The notes: generated by a model from the letters alone, not told the origin. DNA of 41,063 nt from Flavobacterium fluviatile (GCF_010645065.1 NZ_JAADZW010000028.1:1-41063), one strand, 5' to 3'; positions 7,354-16,135 are shown, counted from the first letter of the stretch. Numbers and translations: made by a program.

Positions 7354-8394
7354 TTGAAATTAAAAAAGATTATCACAATAGTTGCCGTAGTTGTTATTTC
7401 AGTTTTAATGATTTACGGATTTATTCTAATTAGCAAAATTTTTAGTGCCAATACAAAATTTGAAGAAAAAGAGCTTTACGTATATGTTCCCACTGATGCT
7501 ACTTATGCAGATGTTAAAAAAATACTAGAGCCCTATATTAAGAATTTCGACAACTTTGAGATGGTTGCCAACAAACGCAGCTATACTGAAAATGTAAAAT
7601 CTGGTCGTTTTTTACTAAAAAAAGATATGAACAATATTGATTTGGTTCGTGCAATGCGATCTAATGTTCCGGTTAAGCTGGCTTTTAACAATCAGGAGCG
7701 ATTAGAGAATTTTGCCGGAAGAATTGGTTCTCAAATAGAAGCTGATAGTTTATCACTTTTGAAAGCTATTAAAGATTCTGTTTTCCTGAGGCAAAATGGT
7801 TTTAATGAGCAGAATGTTTTCGCTATGTTTATTCCGAATACTTATGAAGTATATTGGAATACTTCGGCAGTGAAATTCCGTGATAAAATGATTAAGGAAT
7901 ACCATAACTTTTGGACTTCAGAAAGAATTGAAAAAGCAAAAAAACAAGGTTTAACGCCTGTTCAGGCTACAATTTTAGCTTCTATTGTACATAAAGAATC
8001 AGTTAAAAAGGATGAAAGACCTCGTATCGCCGGAGTTTATCTAAACAGATTACGTTTAGAAATGCCTTTACAAGCAGATCCAACAGTGATATATGCCTTA
8101 AAATTGCGTGACAATAATTTTGATCAGGTTATAAAAAGGGTTTTTTATAATGACTTGATTATGAGATCTCCTTACAACACTTATGTGAATATCGGACTTC
8201 CTCCGGGACCAATTGCAATGCCTGATATTACGGCTGTTGAAGCGGTTTTAAATCCTGAAAAACACGATTATATTTATTTTTGTGCCAGTACAGATCGTTT
8301 TGGTTATCATGAATTTGCTTCAAGTTATGAACAGCACACCATTAATGCAAAAAAATATTCAGACTGGATTGCCGGTCAGGGCGTAACAAGATAA
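7354..8394 (+). CDS. mltG: Endolytic murein transglycosylase MltG
   Basis: This membrane-anchored lytic transglycosylase cleaves nascent glycan strands and helps set their length. It has 346 aa, with an N-terminal transmembrane helix (about 6-28) followed by the YceG/MltG domain. The catalytic glutamate is Glu215 in IVHKESVKKDERPRIAGVY, followed by NRLRLEMPLQADPTV. The start is a TTG codon (TTGAAATTAAAAAAG), 10 nt after the GNAT stop. No in-frame ATG would preserve the membrane helix. Confidence 0.94.
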   Translation: MKLKKIITIVAVVVISVLMIYGFILISKIFSANTKFEEKELYVYVPTDATYADVKKILEPYIKNFDNFEMVANKRSYTENVKSGRFLLKKDMNNIDLVRAMRSNVPVKLAFNNQERLENFAGRIGSQIEADSLSLLKAIKDSVFLRQNGFNEQNVFAMFIPNTYEVYWNTSAVKFRDKMIKEYHNFWTSERIEKAKKQGLTPVQATILASIVHKESVKKDERPRIAGVYLNRLRLEMPLQADPTVIYALKLRDNNFDQVIKRVFYNDLIMRSPYNTYVNIGLPPGPIAMPDITAVEAVLNPEKHDYIYFCASTDRFGYHEFASSYEQHTINAKKYSDWIAGQGVTR

Positions 8395-8396
8395 CT

Positions 8397-9314
8397 TTGA
8401 GTTTTAAAATTTCCTTCTTATTATCGATTTTGTTTTTGGGTTTTCAATCTGCGGAAGCCCAGAATAAAATCGATAATTTTTTTAAGCCTTCAGATACTTT
8501 AAATAAAAAGAGACAAAATACAGTTATTATAACCGAAGTCGCTTTGGCTTCGGCAACTTTAATTGGATTAAATCAGATTTGGTATGCCGATTATCCAAGA
8601 TCTAATTTTCATTTTATAAATGATAATGATGAATGGCTTCAAATGGATAAAGTTGGGCATTTTTATTCAGCATATCAATTAGGAAGATTTGGTGCTGAAG
8701 CACTGAACTGGAGTGGTGCGAGTAAAAAGCATCAGTTAATTTACGGGGCTGGTATAGGGTTTGCATTTCTCACTGCTGTTGAAGTTTTAGACGGATATTC
8801 TGCAGAATGGGGTGCATCACCAGCTGATATATTTGCTAATGCTACCGGAACTGCTTTATATGTTTCACAGGAATTGCTTTGGAAAGAACAGCGAATCAAG
8901 CCTAAATTTTCCTTTCATACTACTCGATATGCAAATCAAAATCCGGATAAGCTCGGAAAATCGCTGAATGAGCAGATTTTAAAAGATTATAACGGACAAA
9001 CTTATTGGCTTTCTGTAAACCTGCATTCTTTTGCTAAAGAAACAAAAATTCCGAAATGGCTAAATGTAGCTTTTGGATATGGAGGAGAATCGATGTTATC
9101 CGGAAATCATAATACTGAATTTCCTGATTTTGGCCAAAACCCAGATAATTTTCGTCAGATTTATCTTAGTTTTGATTTAGATTTAGCTAAAATTAATATA
9201 AAATCACACTTTTTTAAAACACTTTTTTCTGTTTTAAACACAATAAAAATTCCGGCTCCAACTCTCGAATATACCGCCAATAAAGGGTTTAAAGGATATT
9301 TGATCTATTTTTAA
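8397..9314 (+). CDS. DUF2279 (YfiM-like) family protein
   Basis: A 305-aa predicted exported protein of unknown function. It has a cleavable-looking signal sequence (about 1-21, ending QSAEAQ). A conserved core follows: MDKVGHFYSAYQLGRFG, then hydrophobic segments around YGAGIGFAFLTAVEVLDGYS and SPADIFANATGTALYVSQ. This is the DUF2279/YfiM pattern. The C-terminal half looks beta-rich. It starts with TTG two bases after the mltG stop, so it is translationally close to mltG. An envelope role is inferred from the signal and neighbours. Confidence 0.8.
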   Translation: MSFKISFLLSILFLGFQSAEAQNKIDNFFKPSDTLNKKRQNTVIITEVALASATLIGLNQIWYADYPRSNFHFINDNDEWLQMDKVGHFYSAYQLGRFGAEALNWSGASKKHQLIYGAGIGFAFLTAVEVLDGYSAEWGASPADIFANATGTALYVSQELLWKEQRIKPKFSFHTTRYANQNPDKLGKSLNEQILKDYNGQTYWLSVNLHSFAKETKIPKWLNVAFGYGGESMLSGNHNTEFPDFGQNPDNFRQIYLSFDLDLAKINIKSHFFKTLFSVLNTIKIPAPTLEYTANKGFKGYLIYF

Positions 9315-9355
9315 AATTGCTAATTTGTTGATTATCAGTATTTTTTTTAATTCAT

Positions 9356-9363
9356 TACCTTTG
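9356..9363 (+). promoter_or_regulatory. Promoter -7 box of the lysozyme-like gene
   Basis: TACCTTTG followed by C is an exact match to TAnnTTTGC. A TTG at 9328-9330 lies 25 nt upstream. This leaves an mRNA leader of about 40 nt before the ATG at 9413. Confidence 0.65.
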
Positions 9364-9412
9364 CGCCGTAGAAATTTCAAAAAGGTGACAGCGTTTTGAA
9401 GAAAAACAATTT

Positions 9413-10060
9413 ATGATAAAGAAATGGTATTATTACAGTAGTTTAATCATTATTATTACATTTTTAACTTTGGGTTTTAAACCCTTTAATCTGGAAACCA
9501 AACCCTGGTTTTATGCAGAAAAAACAGATGGATCAGCATACATATTTCCATCTCAGGACAAGGATGACTATCCTTCCTCAACCAATTTAAAAACTCCCTT
9601 TACCGGAAAACGTCTTATTGGCTTTAAAGAAGCAGTAGCTTTTAAAGAATCCCAGGGAAAATACCGAAAAGTAAATTCCATTGGTTACATGGGAAAATAC
9701 CAATTTGGTTCTAAGACTTTGAGAGCTGTAGGTGTTCACAACGACAAAGCTTTTTTGAAAGATCCTGCTTTACAGGAAAAAGCATTTATTGCATTATTGT
9801 CAAAAAACAAATGGATTCTGCGCAGAGAAATCGAAAAGTATGAAGGAAAGATTATTAATGGGATTGAGATCACCGAATCCGGAATTTTAGCAGCAGCCCA
9901 TTTAGGAGGCGCAGGTTCAGTAAAAAACTTTTTTAAAAACAAAGGAAACAGGCGTTTTAGGGATGCTTACGGCACTTCATTAAGAAGTTATATGAAAGCC
10001 TTTGGAGGTTATGACCTGTCTTATATTGAAGCAGATAGTAACGCAACAATTAACGATTAA
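9413..10060 (+). CDS. Secreted lysozyme-like (transglycosylase-fold) protein
   Basis: A 215-aa protein with an N-terminal membrane segment or signal (about 8-22). Its core FKEAVAFKESQGKYRKVNS, then GYMGKYQFGSKTLRAVG, is the lysozyme-like pattern of a helix carrying the catalytic glutamate (Glu79), then a glycine-rich turn. Later, GILAAAHLGGAGSVKNFF matches the second conserved helix of such enzymes. Peptidoglycan or chitin-like cleavage is plausible but unproven. It has its own promoter and a strong terminator. Confidence 0.7.
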   Translation: MIKKWYYYSSLIIIITFLTLGFKPFNLETKPWFYAEKTDGSAYIFPSQDKDDYPSSTNLKTPFTGKRLIGFKEAVAFKESQGKYRKVNSIGYMGKYQFGSKTLRAVGVHNDKAFLKDPALQEKAFIALLSKNKWILRREIEKYEGKIINGIEITESGILAAAHLGGAGSVKNFFKNKGNRRFRDAYGTSLRSYMKAFGGYDLSYIEADSNATIND

Positions 10061-10077
10061 AAGTTACGTCAAAAATG

Positions 10078-10102
10078 AAATCCCGAATAATCGGGATTTT
10101 TT
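10078..10102. terminator. Bidirectional terminator between convergent genes
   Basis: AAATCCCGA (10078-10086) pairs with TCGGGATTT (10091-10099) around ATAA and is followed by T residues. It sits between the lysozyme-like gene and mutB, which converge. Confidence 0.8.
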
Positions 10103-10108
10103 ATGTTT

Positions 10109-12247
10109 TTAATCAATTAGAATTTCAAGAATTTTGATAGCGGCTTCACTTATTTTAGTTCCAGGACCAAAAATTGCAACTACACCCGCATCAAACAAGT
10201 ATTGATAATCCTGTGCCGGAATTACACCTCCGACAATTACCATAATGTCATCCCTGCCAAGTGTCTTAAGTTCGTCAATCACTTGTGGAACCAATGTTTT
10301 ATGACCTGCAGCCAGTGATGAAATGCCTAAAACATGAACGTCATTTTCAACAGCCTGTTTTGCCGCTTCTGAAGGAGTTTGAAATAAAGGGCCAATATCA
10401 ACATCAAAGCCTGCATCAGCATAGCCAGTTGCTACTACTTTTGCACCACGGTCATGCCCATCCTGTCCCATTTTAGCAATCATGATTCTAGGACGCCTTC
10501 CTTCCTGCTTCGCAAAAGCATTAGCAAGCTGCTTTGCTTTTTCAAAATTTTCGTCGTTTTTAATTGCTGCACTATACACGCCACTAACAGATTTAATTTG
10601 TGCTTTGAACCTGCCAAAAACACTTTCGAGAGCATTACTGATTTCACCTAAAGTAGCTCTGTTTCTCGCAGCTTCAATAGAAATTTCCAGTAAATTTCCC
10701 TGACCGGTTTTAGCACAATGAATTAATTTTTCGAGTGATTGGTTTACTTTTTCCGTATTTCGGGTTGTTTTTATTTTTTCAAGCCTTTCAATTTGCTGCC
10801 TTCGGACAGTTTGATTGTCAATGTCTAAAATATTTAAAGGATCTTCTTTTTCTAATTTAAATTTATTTACACCTACAATAATATCCTGTCCGCTGTCTAT
10901 TCTCGCTTGTTTTCTTGCAGCTGCCTCTTCAATTCTAAGTTTTGGGACTCCGGTTTCAATGGCTTTCGTCATGCCTCCTAATGCTTCTACTTCTTCAATA
11001 AGTTTCCAGGTTTTCTCTACCATTTCATTGGTAAGGCTTTCCACATAATAACTTCCTGCCCACGGATCTACCGTTTTGGTAATTTTGGTTTCTTCCTGTA
11101 AAAAAATCTGCGTGTTGCGTGCAATCCTTGCAGAAAAGTCCGTTGGCAAAGCAATTGCTTCATCCAGCGCATTAGTATGTAATGATTGGGTTCCTCCAAA
11201 AGCAGCTGCTGCGGCTTCTATGCAAGTTCGGGTTACATTGTTAAAAGGATCCTGTTGCGTCAAACTCCAGCCGCTTGTCTGGCAGTGTGTTCTTAAAATT
11301 AATGATTTATCACTTTTTGGATTAAACTGTTTTACCAGTTTTGCCCAAATCATTCTTCCGGCTCTCATTTTGGCAATTTCCATAAAATGGTTCATGCCAA
11401 TAGCCCAGAAAAATGATAGTCTTGGGGCAAATTCATCAATGGTCATGCCCGTTGATAATCCGGTTCTGATATATTCCAGCCCATCTGCCAGTGTATAAGC
11501 CAGCTCGATATGAGCCGTTGCGCCCCCTTCCTGCATGTGATATCCGGAAATGGAAATAGAATTGAATTTTGGCATTTTTTTGCTAGTGAATTCAAAAATA
11601 TCGGCAATAATTTTCATCGAAGGTCTGGGCGGATAGATGTAGGTATTCCGAACCATAAACTCTTTTAAAATGTCGTTTTGTATGGTGCCAGAAAGTTTTT
11701 CAGTTGCAACTCCCTGTTCTTCTGCAGCAACGATATAAAAAGCCATGATAGGTAAAACAGCGCCATTCATGGTCATGGATACCGACATTTCATCTAATGG
11801 AATCTGGTCAAAAAGTACTTTCATGTCTTCAACAGAGTCAATAGCAACACCAGCTTTTCCAACATCTCCCATAACTCTTTCATGATCCGAGTCGTAGCCG
11901 CGATGTGTTGGCAAATCAAATGCGACAGATAGGCCTTTTTGGCCGGATGCTAAATTTCGTCTGTAAAAAGCATTGCTTTCTTCTGCAGTCGAAAATCCTG
12001 CATATTGTCTGATAGTCCATGGTTTTTGTACATACATAGTTGTATACGGACCTCGCAGATATGGTGTAAAACCTGCCCCAAAATCTAAAAAGTCTAATTC
12101 CTCAATATCTTTTTCAGAATAACTTTTTTTGATTTGGATTCCTTCTGCTGTGGTAAATGTATCAGTTAAAGATTCTGACTCATGCAATGGTTCGCCTGAT
12201 TCTTCACTGTTAACTTTTAATTTAATATGTTTAAAGTCTTTTCTCAA
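10109..12247 (-). CDS. mutB: Methylmalonyl-CoA mutase, large (catalytic) subunit
   Basis: This adenosylcobalamin-dependent enzyme interconverts succinyl-CoA and (R)-methylmalonyl-CoA. At 712 aa it has a catalytic TIM-barrel domain (about 40-550; YMTMNGAVLP-like segment SVSMTMNGAVLPIMAFY, HCQTSGWSLT) and a C-terminal B12-binding domain. The axial ligand His598 is in DGHDRG (596-601), followed by GISSLAAGHKTL and VGGVIP. The start appears to be TTG (TTGAGAAAAGAC); no nearby ATG fits. It is downstream of mutA with an unusually wide 234-bp gap. Together they form the heterodimer. Confidence 0.96.
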   Translation of the reverse strand: MRKDFKHIKLKVNSEESGEPLHESESLTDTFTTAEGIQIKKSYSEKDIEELDFLDFGAGFTPYLRGPYTTMYVQKPWTIRQYAGFSTAEESNAFYRRNLASGQKGLSVAFDLPTHRGYDSDHERVMGDVGKAGVAIDSVEDMKVLFDQIPLDEMSVSMTMNGAVLPIMAFYIVAAEEQGVATEKLSGTIQNDILKEFMVRNTYIYPPRPSMKIIADIFEFTSKKMPKFNSISISGYHMQEGGATAHIELAYTLADGLEYIRTGLSTGMTIDEFAPRLSFFWAIGMNHFMEIAKMRAGRMIWAKLVKQFNPKSDKSLILRTHCQTSGWSLTQQDPFNNVTRTCIEAAAAAFGGTQSLHTNALDEAIALPTDFSARIARNTQIFLQEETKITKTVDPWAGSYYVESLTNEMVEKTWKLIEEVEALGGMTKAIETGVPKLRIEEAAARKQARIDSGQDIIVGVNKFKLEKEDPLNILDIDNQTVRRQQIERLEKIKTTRNTEKVNQSLEKLIHCAKTGQGNLLEISIEAARNRATLGEISNALESVFGRFKAQIKSVSGVYSAAIKNDENFEKAKQLANAFAKQEGRRPRIMIAKMGQDGHDRGAKVVATGYADAGFDVDIGPLFQTPSEAAKQAVENDVHVLGISSLAAGHKTLVPQVIDELKTLGRDDIMVIVGGVIPAQDYQYLFDAGVVAIFGPGTKISEAAIKILEILID

Positions 12248-12481
12248 GGTGTAAAGTAAAGTTTAAAATAGGTTTAATTCACTATTCCATGATGTATGAA
12301 AAATAGATTTTATTACAATGCAATTTTCATAAATCGAATAATGTATAGCATATGGAAAAGTTTTAAAGAATATGATTCTTACATTGTCATATTTTTATTT
12401 GAAATAAAAATGGATCTTTTTTAATTACGGCTCTTATTGCTTCCATAATTATTTAATTTTATCAATATGAGTTGTTAGGAA

Positions 12482-13852
12482 TTAGTCTTTTTCAAGTTCT
12501 AAACGTTCTTGTTCCAATTTCTCTGCTAATCTTTTTTCAATTATCGGTGTAATTAATGTTTTTCTCGGTTTTATTTTTACAAAAGGAAACAGTTCCAAAT
12601 CATGTTTCATTTTATCTTCAGGGTTTGGATATTTATTGGTGCCTAATAAAACTTCTTTTTGAGCATCGAATAATTCCTGTTCTTTATTGGCGCTTTCCTG
12701 AATTTTCTTTTTGATGGTCCCGTCATTCAAAAGTTTCAAAAAACCTCCGTTGGCTTCAATATCTTTAAATAGAGCAAGACTTTTTTCGGCAAGCTGAATG
12801 GTTAAGCTCTCAATATAATAACTGCCATCAGCAGGGTTGTCCACTTTGTCGAAGTAACTTTCGTGTTTTAAAATCAGTAATTGATTTCTGGCAAGACGGT
12901 CGCCAAATTCATTGTCTTTATGATACAAGGAATCATAAGGCAAATTGGCAACTGCATCAGCGCCTCCTAATATTGCCGACATGCATTCTGTGGTGGTCCG
13001 AAGCATGTTGACGTTATAATCGTAAATCGTTTTATTGCGTTTCGTTGGTGTAACCAGTAAATGACATTCTAAATCAGGATTGTATTCGGCAGCAATCAAA
13101 TTGAAAAGCATTTTCAGGGCACGGAGTTTTGCAATTTCAAAGAAATAATTCGTTCCTGTAGAAATATGAAAAACAATGGGTTTTGTTGTGTTTGGAAAAC
13201 GATTCAAATATTCATTTGCGTGTGCCAGGCTATAAGCGATTTGCTGAGTGATATTGGCTCCGGCATTTTGGTACAATCCTAAATCGACGCTCAATAAAGA
13301 AAGATTTGTCGTTGCTTTCGAAATATTTTCAAGAGTTTCAAAGTTGTTTTTGTCAGATGTCACAAACCAGTTTCCTTCTCTGGCTAAATGACCAATTGGA
13401 TCAAAATTGCAATAAAAAATCGCTTTTTTTTGAATAGAAATAGTATCCAGTTTTTTTACGAAATCGATTGAAATGAAATTTAAATTAAAGTAAACGATTC
13501 GGTTTTCTAAAGGAAGATTTTCTAATAATTCTTGAACATCGATTGTTTCGTTTTGAATTGTAAAGCGTAAACTTTCAGCTCCTCTTTCAAGAGTGTTTAA
13601 AGCTCTTTGTATCGATTTTTCAATATCGTAAACGAAAATGTTCTGGCAGATTTTAAAATTTGAAGCCTGTGTTTTTACCGAAGCAGTTTTGAAATCTTCT
13701 TCGTAATGATAAAATGGCTTTACCTGTATGTCTTCAGGAGAATTCCAGATTACGTTTTTGTTGTAATCGGCCCCATCCAGTTCAAACTGAATTTTTTGTT
13801 TCCACTGTTTGGATGAAATCGGACTAAAATCGTCGAATAGGGTAGTAGCCAT
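12482..13852 (-). CDS. mutA: Methylmalonyl-CoA mutase, small subunit
   Basis: This is the non-catalytic partner of MutB. It is homologous to the mutase barrel (SKQWKQKIQFELDGADYN, WNSPEDIQVKPFY, DNPADGSYYIESLT) but lacks the B12 motif. The 456-aa protein ends right after the barrel, with a lysine/glutamate-rich tail. As I recall, the classical Propionibacterium small subunit is about 640 aa and keeps a degenerate C-terminal domain, so this is a short form. It starts 15 nt after the FtsB-like gene, implying cotranscription. Confidence 0.92.
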   Translation of the reverse strand: MATTLFDDFSPISSKQWKQKIQFELDGADYNKNVIWNSPEDIQVKPFYHYEEDFKTASVKTQASNFKICQNIFVYDIEKSIQRALNTLERGAESLRFTIQNETIDVQELLENLPLENRIVYFNLNFISIDFVKKLDTISIQKKAIFYCNFDPIGHLAREGNWFVTSDKNNFETLENISKATTNLSLLSVDLGLYQNAGANITQQIAYSLAHANEYLNRFPNTTKPIVFHISTGTNYFFEIAKLRALKMLFNLIAAEYNPDLECHLLVTPTKRNKTIYDYNVNMLRTTTECMSAILGGADAVANLPYDSLYHKDNEFGDRLARNQLLILKHESYFDKVDNPADGSYYIESLTIQLAEKSLALFKDIEANGGFLKLLNDGTIKKKIQESANKEQELFDAQKEVLLGTNKYPNPEDKMKHDLELFPFVKIKPRKTLITPIIEKRLAEKLEQERLELEKD

Positions 13853-13867
13853 TGGGTGTTTTTCTAG

Positions 13868-14194
13868 TTATTCTTTTTCCTGAATCGTGTCGCCTTCAAA
13901 TTTGATAATGTATATGTCTTCGCTGTCTTTTTTCATGAAGTACTTCTCGCGGGCATATTTTTCTATCTGTTCAGGATTTTTGAGTTGTTTGATTTGTTCC
14001 TGATCTTTTTTTATTTCTTCCTGATAATAGGTTTTATTGTCTTCAAGCTCATGAATCTGATTGTTTAAAAACCGGTGGTCGAAATAGGAATAATTGTCTA
14101 AAAACAGCATCCATACTATAAAAAAAAGCAAAACCCAAACATATTTATTGCTTAAGAATTTGAACCAGGATTTATCTTTGTACGGATTTTTCAT
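13868..14194 (-). CDS. Septum formation initiator family protein (FtsB/DivIC-like)
   Basis: A 108-aa single-pass membrane protein of the FtsB/DivIC family, a cell-division scaffold component. It has a short cytoplasmic N-terminus, a transmembrane helix (about 18-34, YVWVLLFFIVWMLFL), then a charged coiled coil (about 45-75; NQIHELEDNKTYYQEEIKKD). It ends with the family feature PEQIEKYAREKYFMKKDSE. It lies between udk and mutA on the same strand. The pairing with mutA appears to be a genomic habit rather than a functional link. Confidence 0.88.
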   Translation of the reverse strand: MKNPYKDKSWFKFLSNKYVWVLLFFIVWMLFLDNYSYFDHRFLNNQIHELEDNKTYYQEEIKKDQEQIKQLKNPEQIEKYAREKYFMKKDSEDIYIIKFEGDTIQEKE

Positions 14195-14210
14195 TTGAGT
14201 TTTATCTTTT

Positions 14211-14284
14211 AGCCCCGATAGAGCCGATATCCTTTTTATGTTTTTCTGCCATAAAAAGATAAAGGCGAAAGCGGGAACAGCTCC
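14211..14284. repeat. Structured intergenic element, copy 2 (AGCCCCGATAGAGCC type)
   Basis: AGCCCCGATAGAGCCGATATC is followed by the stem CTTTTTATG (14232-14240)/CATAAAAAG (14250-14258), then ATAAAGGCGAAAGCGGGAAC. This is the same order of modules as at 631-725, with a different stem sequence. It fills the udk to ftsB-like gap. On the transcribed minus strand it would sit in mRNA as a hairpin. Confidence 0.5.
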
Positions 14285-14315
14285 TTATTTTTATGGAATA
14301 AATTTACAATAAAAA

Positions 14316-14924
14316 TTATGAAATTCGCTGATTAATTACGGCACGAACTACATCAATTGCTACGGTATTGTATTTGTCATTCGGAATTATAATATCAGCA
14401 AATGCTTTTGAGGGCTCGATAAATTGCTCATGCATAGGTTTTAAGGTGTTTTGATAGCGTGTCAAAACCTCGTCGATATCGCGTCCTCGTTCAGAAATAT
14501 CTCTTTTTAAACGACGGACTAATCTTTCATCTGAATCGGCATGAACATAAATTTTAATATCAAAAAGCTCTCGTAATTCGGGATTTGTTAAAATCAGGAT
14601 ACCTTCAACAATCATTACTTTTCTTGGATGTGTTGTAACGGTGTCGTCAGTTCTGTTGTGCTGAATAAAAGAATAAACCGGCTGATCAATCGTTTCACCA
14701 GCCTTTAAAGCTTTGAGATGTTTTTCTAATAACTCAAAATCAATAGATCTTGGATGATCAAAATTGATTAAGGCCCTTTCATCATAAGACAAATTATGGG
14801 TTTCTTTATAGTACGAATCCTGAGAAATTACACCTACTTCTGTGTGCGGTAATTCGTTCATAATTTGGTGTACTACAGTTGTTTTTCCACTTCCTGTTCC
14901 CCCTGCAATTCCGATAATGAGCAT
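14316..14924 (-). CDS. udk: Uridine kinase
   Basis: It phosphorylates uridine and cytidine to UMP and CMP in pyrimidine salvage. The 202-aa protein has the P-loop GGTGSGKT (8-15), the family tract SQDSYYKE, then NFDHPRSIDFELL and PVYSFIQHNRTD, and a lid region RLVRRLKRDISERGRD. Length and motifs are standard. A -7 box lies 27 nt upstream. Its downstream neighbour is separated by a structured repeat. Confidence 0.95.
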   Translation of the reverse strand: MLIIGIAGGTGSGKTTVVHQIMNELPHTEVGVISQDSYYKETHNLSYDERALINFDHPRSIDFELLEKHLKALKAGETIDQPVYSFIQHNRTDDTVTTHPRKVMIVEGILILTNPELRELFDIKIYVHADSDERLVRRLKRDISERGRDIDEVLTRYQNTLKPMHEQFIEPSKAFADIIIPNDKYNTVAIDVVRAVINQRIS

Positions 14925-14950
14925 AAAATTTGATGTTATAATTTGTTTGG

Positions 14951-14958
14951 CAAAAATA
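14951..14958 (-). promoter_or_regulatory. udk promoter -7 box
   Basis: The minus strand reads TATTTTTG followed by CC, an exact TAnnTTTG match ending 27 nt from the udk start. Confidence 0.55.
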
Positions 14959-15004
14959 ATAATTAAACTGAATGGCTAAACATTTAAACTATAAAACAGA
15001 ACGA

Positions 15005-15088
15005 TTTTAAACCATATAAGTTATATAAGTTCATTTAAAAACGCCGCACAAAACTTATAATCTCTTATATGACTTATATGGTTTAAAA
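15005..15088. repeat. Long inverted repeat with ATATAAG units
   Basis: A 25-nt left arm (15005-15029) and 25-nt right arm (15064-15088) match at 24 of 25 positions in inverted orientation. Each arm contains ATATAAG or its complement twice, spaced 8-9 nt. The 34-nt interior carries a further CTTATAAT-like copy. It lies between udk and the SDR gene, outside any reading frame, and is directly next to the SDR terminator. Confidence 0.8.
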
Positions 15089-15124
15089 ACAAAAAAAATC
15101 CCGAAAGTAAAACCTTCGGGATTT
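15089..15124 (-). terminator. Terminator of the dienoyl-CoA reductase-like gene
   Basis: AAATCCCGAA (15096-15105) and TTCGGGATTT (15115-15124) form a 10-bp stem. On the minus strand a run of eight T follows. Confidence 0.8.
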
Positions 15125-15178
15125 GGTGCAATCAGTATAGTTTTAATAAAATATTCTGAATTTAGTAAGCACTTGTAA

Positions 15179-16060
15179 TTATTTATTCTTTTTTGCTTTT
15201 ATCATCATTTCAAGCTGATCCCAGAGCTCTTCGGGAATTGCTTCTAATAAGTTAAATTGTCCTGAGCCTTTCAGCCATTCACCACCGTCAATTGTAATAA
15301 CTTCTCCGTTTACATAAGCTGAAAAATCTGAGACCAAATAGGCAGCCAGATTTGCCAGCTCCTGATGATCGCCAACACGTTTTAAAGGTACTTTTTTGGC
15401 CATATCAAATTTCTCTGCCAAATCTCCCGGTAACAATCTGTCCCATGCGCCCTTAGTCGGGAAAGGTCCAGGTGCAATCGCATTAGAACGGATTCCGTAT
15501 TTTGCCCATTCTACAGCCAGACTTCTGGTCATAGCCAAAACTCCTGCTTTTGCTGTAGCACTTGGCACAACATAAGCAGATCCTGTCCAGGCATAAGTGG
15601 TTACAATATTCAAAATCGTTGCAGCTGTTTGTTTGCTGTCAATCCAGTGTTTTCCAAAAGCCAAAGTACAGTTTTTGGAGCCTTTTAGTACGATATCTAT
15701 AACGGTATCAAATGCATTGGCAGATAAGCGTTCGGTTGGAGAAATAAAATTTCCGGCTGCGTTATTTAAAAGAACATCTACTTTTCCAAAAGTTTTTAGA
15801 ACTTCCTGAAGCATATTCTCAACTTCTTCATAATGGCGAACATCACACTGAAGCGGTAAACATTTTCCACCGGTTTCATTTTCTAATTCGGTAGCAGTGG
15901 TTTTTAGCTTTTCTAAATCCCTGGAAGTAATCGCTACCTGAGCTCCTAATTCTAAAAAATATTTGGTCATTGCTTTTCCTAAGCCGCTTCCGCCGCCTGT
16001 AACTACAATGACTTTTCCTTTTAAAGCATCGTCTCGTAACATTTTATCTTTATAGCTCAT
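15179..16060 (-). CDS. SDR oxidoreductase, 2,4-dienoyl-CoA reductase-like
   Basis: This NAD(P)H-dependent short-chain reductase is probably for unsaturated acyl-CoA in fatty-acid oxidation. It is 293 aa from the ATG at 16060. A longer reading with TTG at 16078 is rejected because that TTG lies inside the -7 box. The Rossmann motif is TGGGSGLG (21-28). Tyr156 and Lys171 are 15 residues apart in TTYAWTGSAYVVPSATAK. That is the dienoyl-CoA reductase spacing instead of the usual YxxxK, and the GPFPTKGAW segment also fits that family. The substrate remains unproven. Confidence 0.85.
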   Translation of the reverse strand: MSYKDKMLRDDALKGKVIVVTGGGSGLGKAMTKYFLELGAQVAITSRDLEKLKTTATELENETGGKCLPLQCDVRHYEEVENMLQEVLKTFGKVDVLLNNAAGNFISPTERLSANAFDTVIDIVLKGSKNCTLAFGKHWIDSKQTAATILNIVTTYAWTGSAYVVPSATAKAGVLAMTRSLAVEWAKYGIRSNAIAPGPFPTKGAWDRLLPGDLAEKFDMAKKVPLKRVGDHQELANLAAYLVSDFSAYVNGEVITIDGGEWLKGSGQFNLLEAIPEELWDQLEMMIKAKKNK

Positions 16061-16075
16061 ACTTTTTTTATTTTG

Positions 16076-16083
16076 CAAAATTA
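16076..16083 (-). promoter_or_regulatory. SDR promoter -7 box, deciding the start codon
   Basis: The minus strand reads TAATTTTG followed by C, an exact TAnnTTTG match 15 nt before the ATG at 16060. Transcription would begin about 10 nt from the ATG, giving a very short leader. This excludes the upstream TTG start. Confidence 0.65.
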
Positions 16084-16135
16084 ATTAATTTAAATAGGAT
16101 GCATGCATAATATTGTTATAAATTTTTGAAAAACT

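Noticed and set aside
11076..11498. 140-codon frame on the plus strand opposite mutB
   Set aside because: It is a shadow of the clearly homologous mutB frame, with no protein family signal.
12387..12446. 19-codon frame on the minus strand between mutA and mutB
   Set aside because: Very short, overlaps an AT palindrome, no promoter or recognisable similarity.
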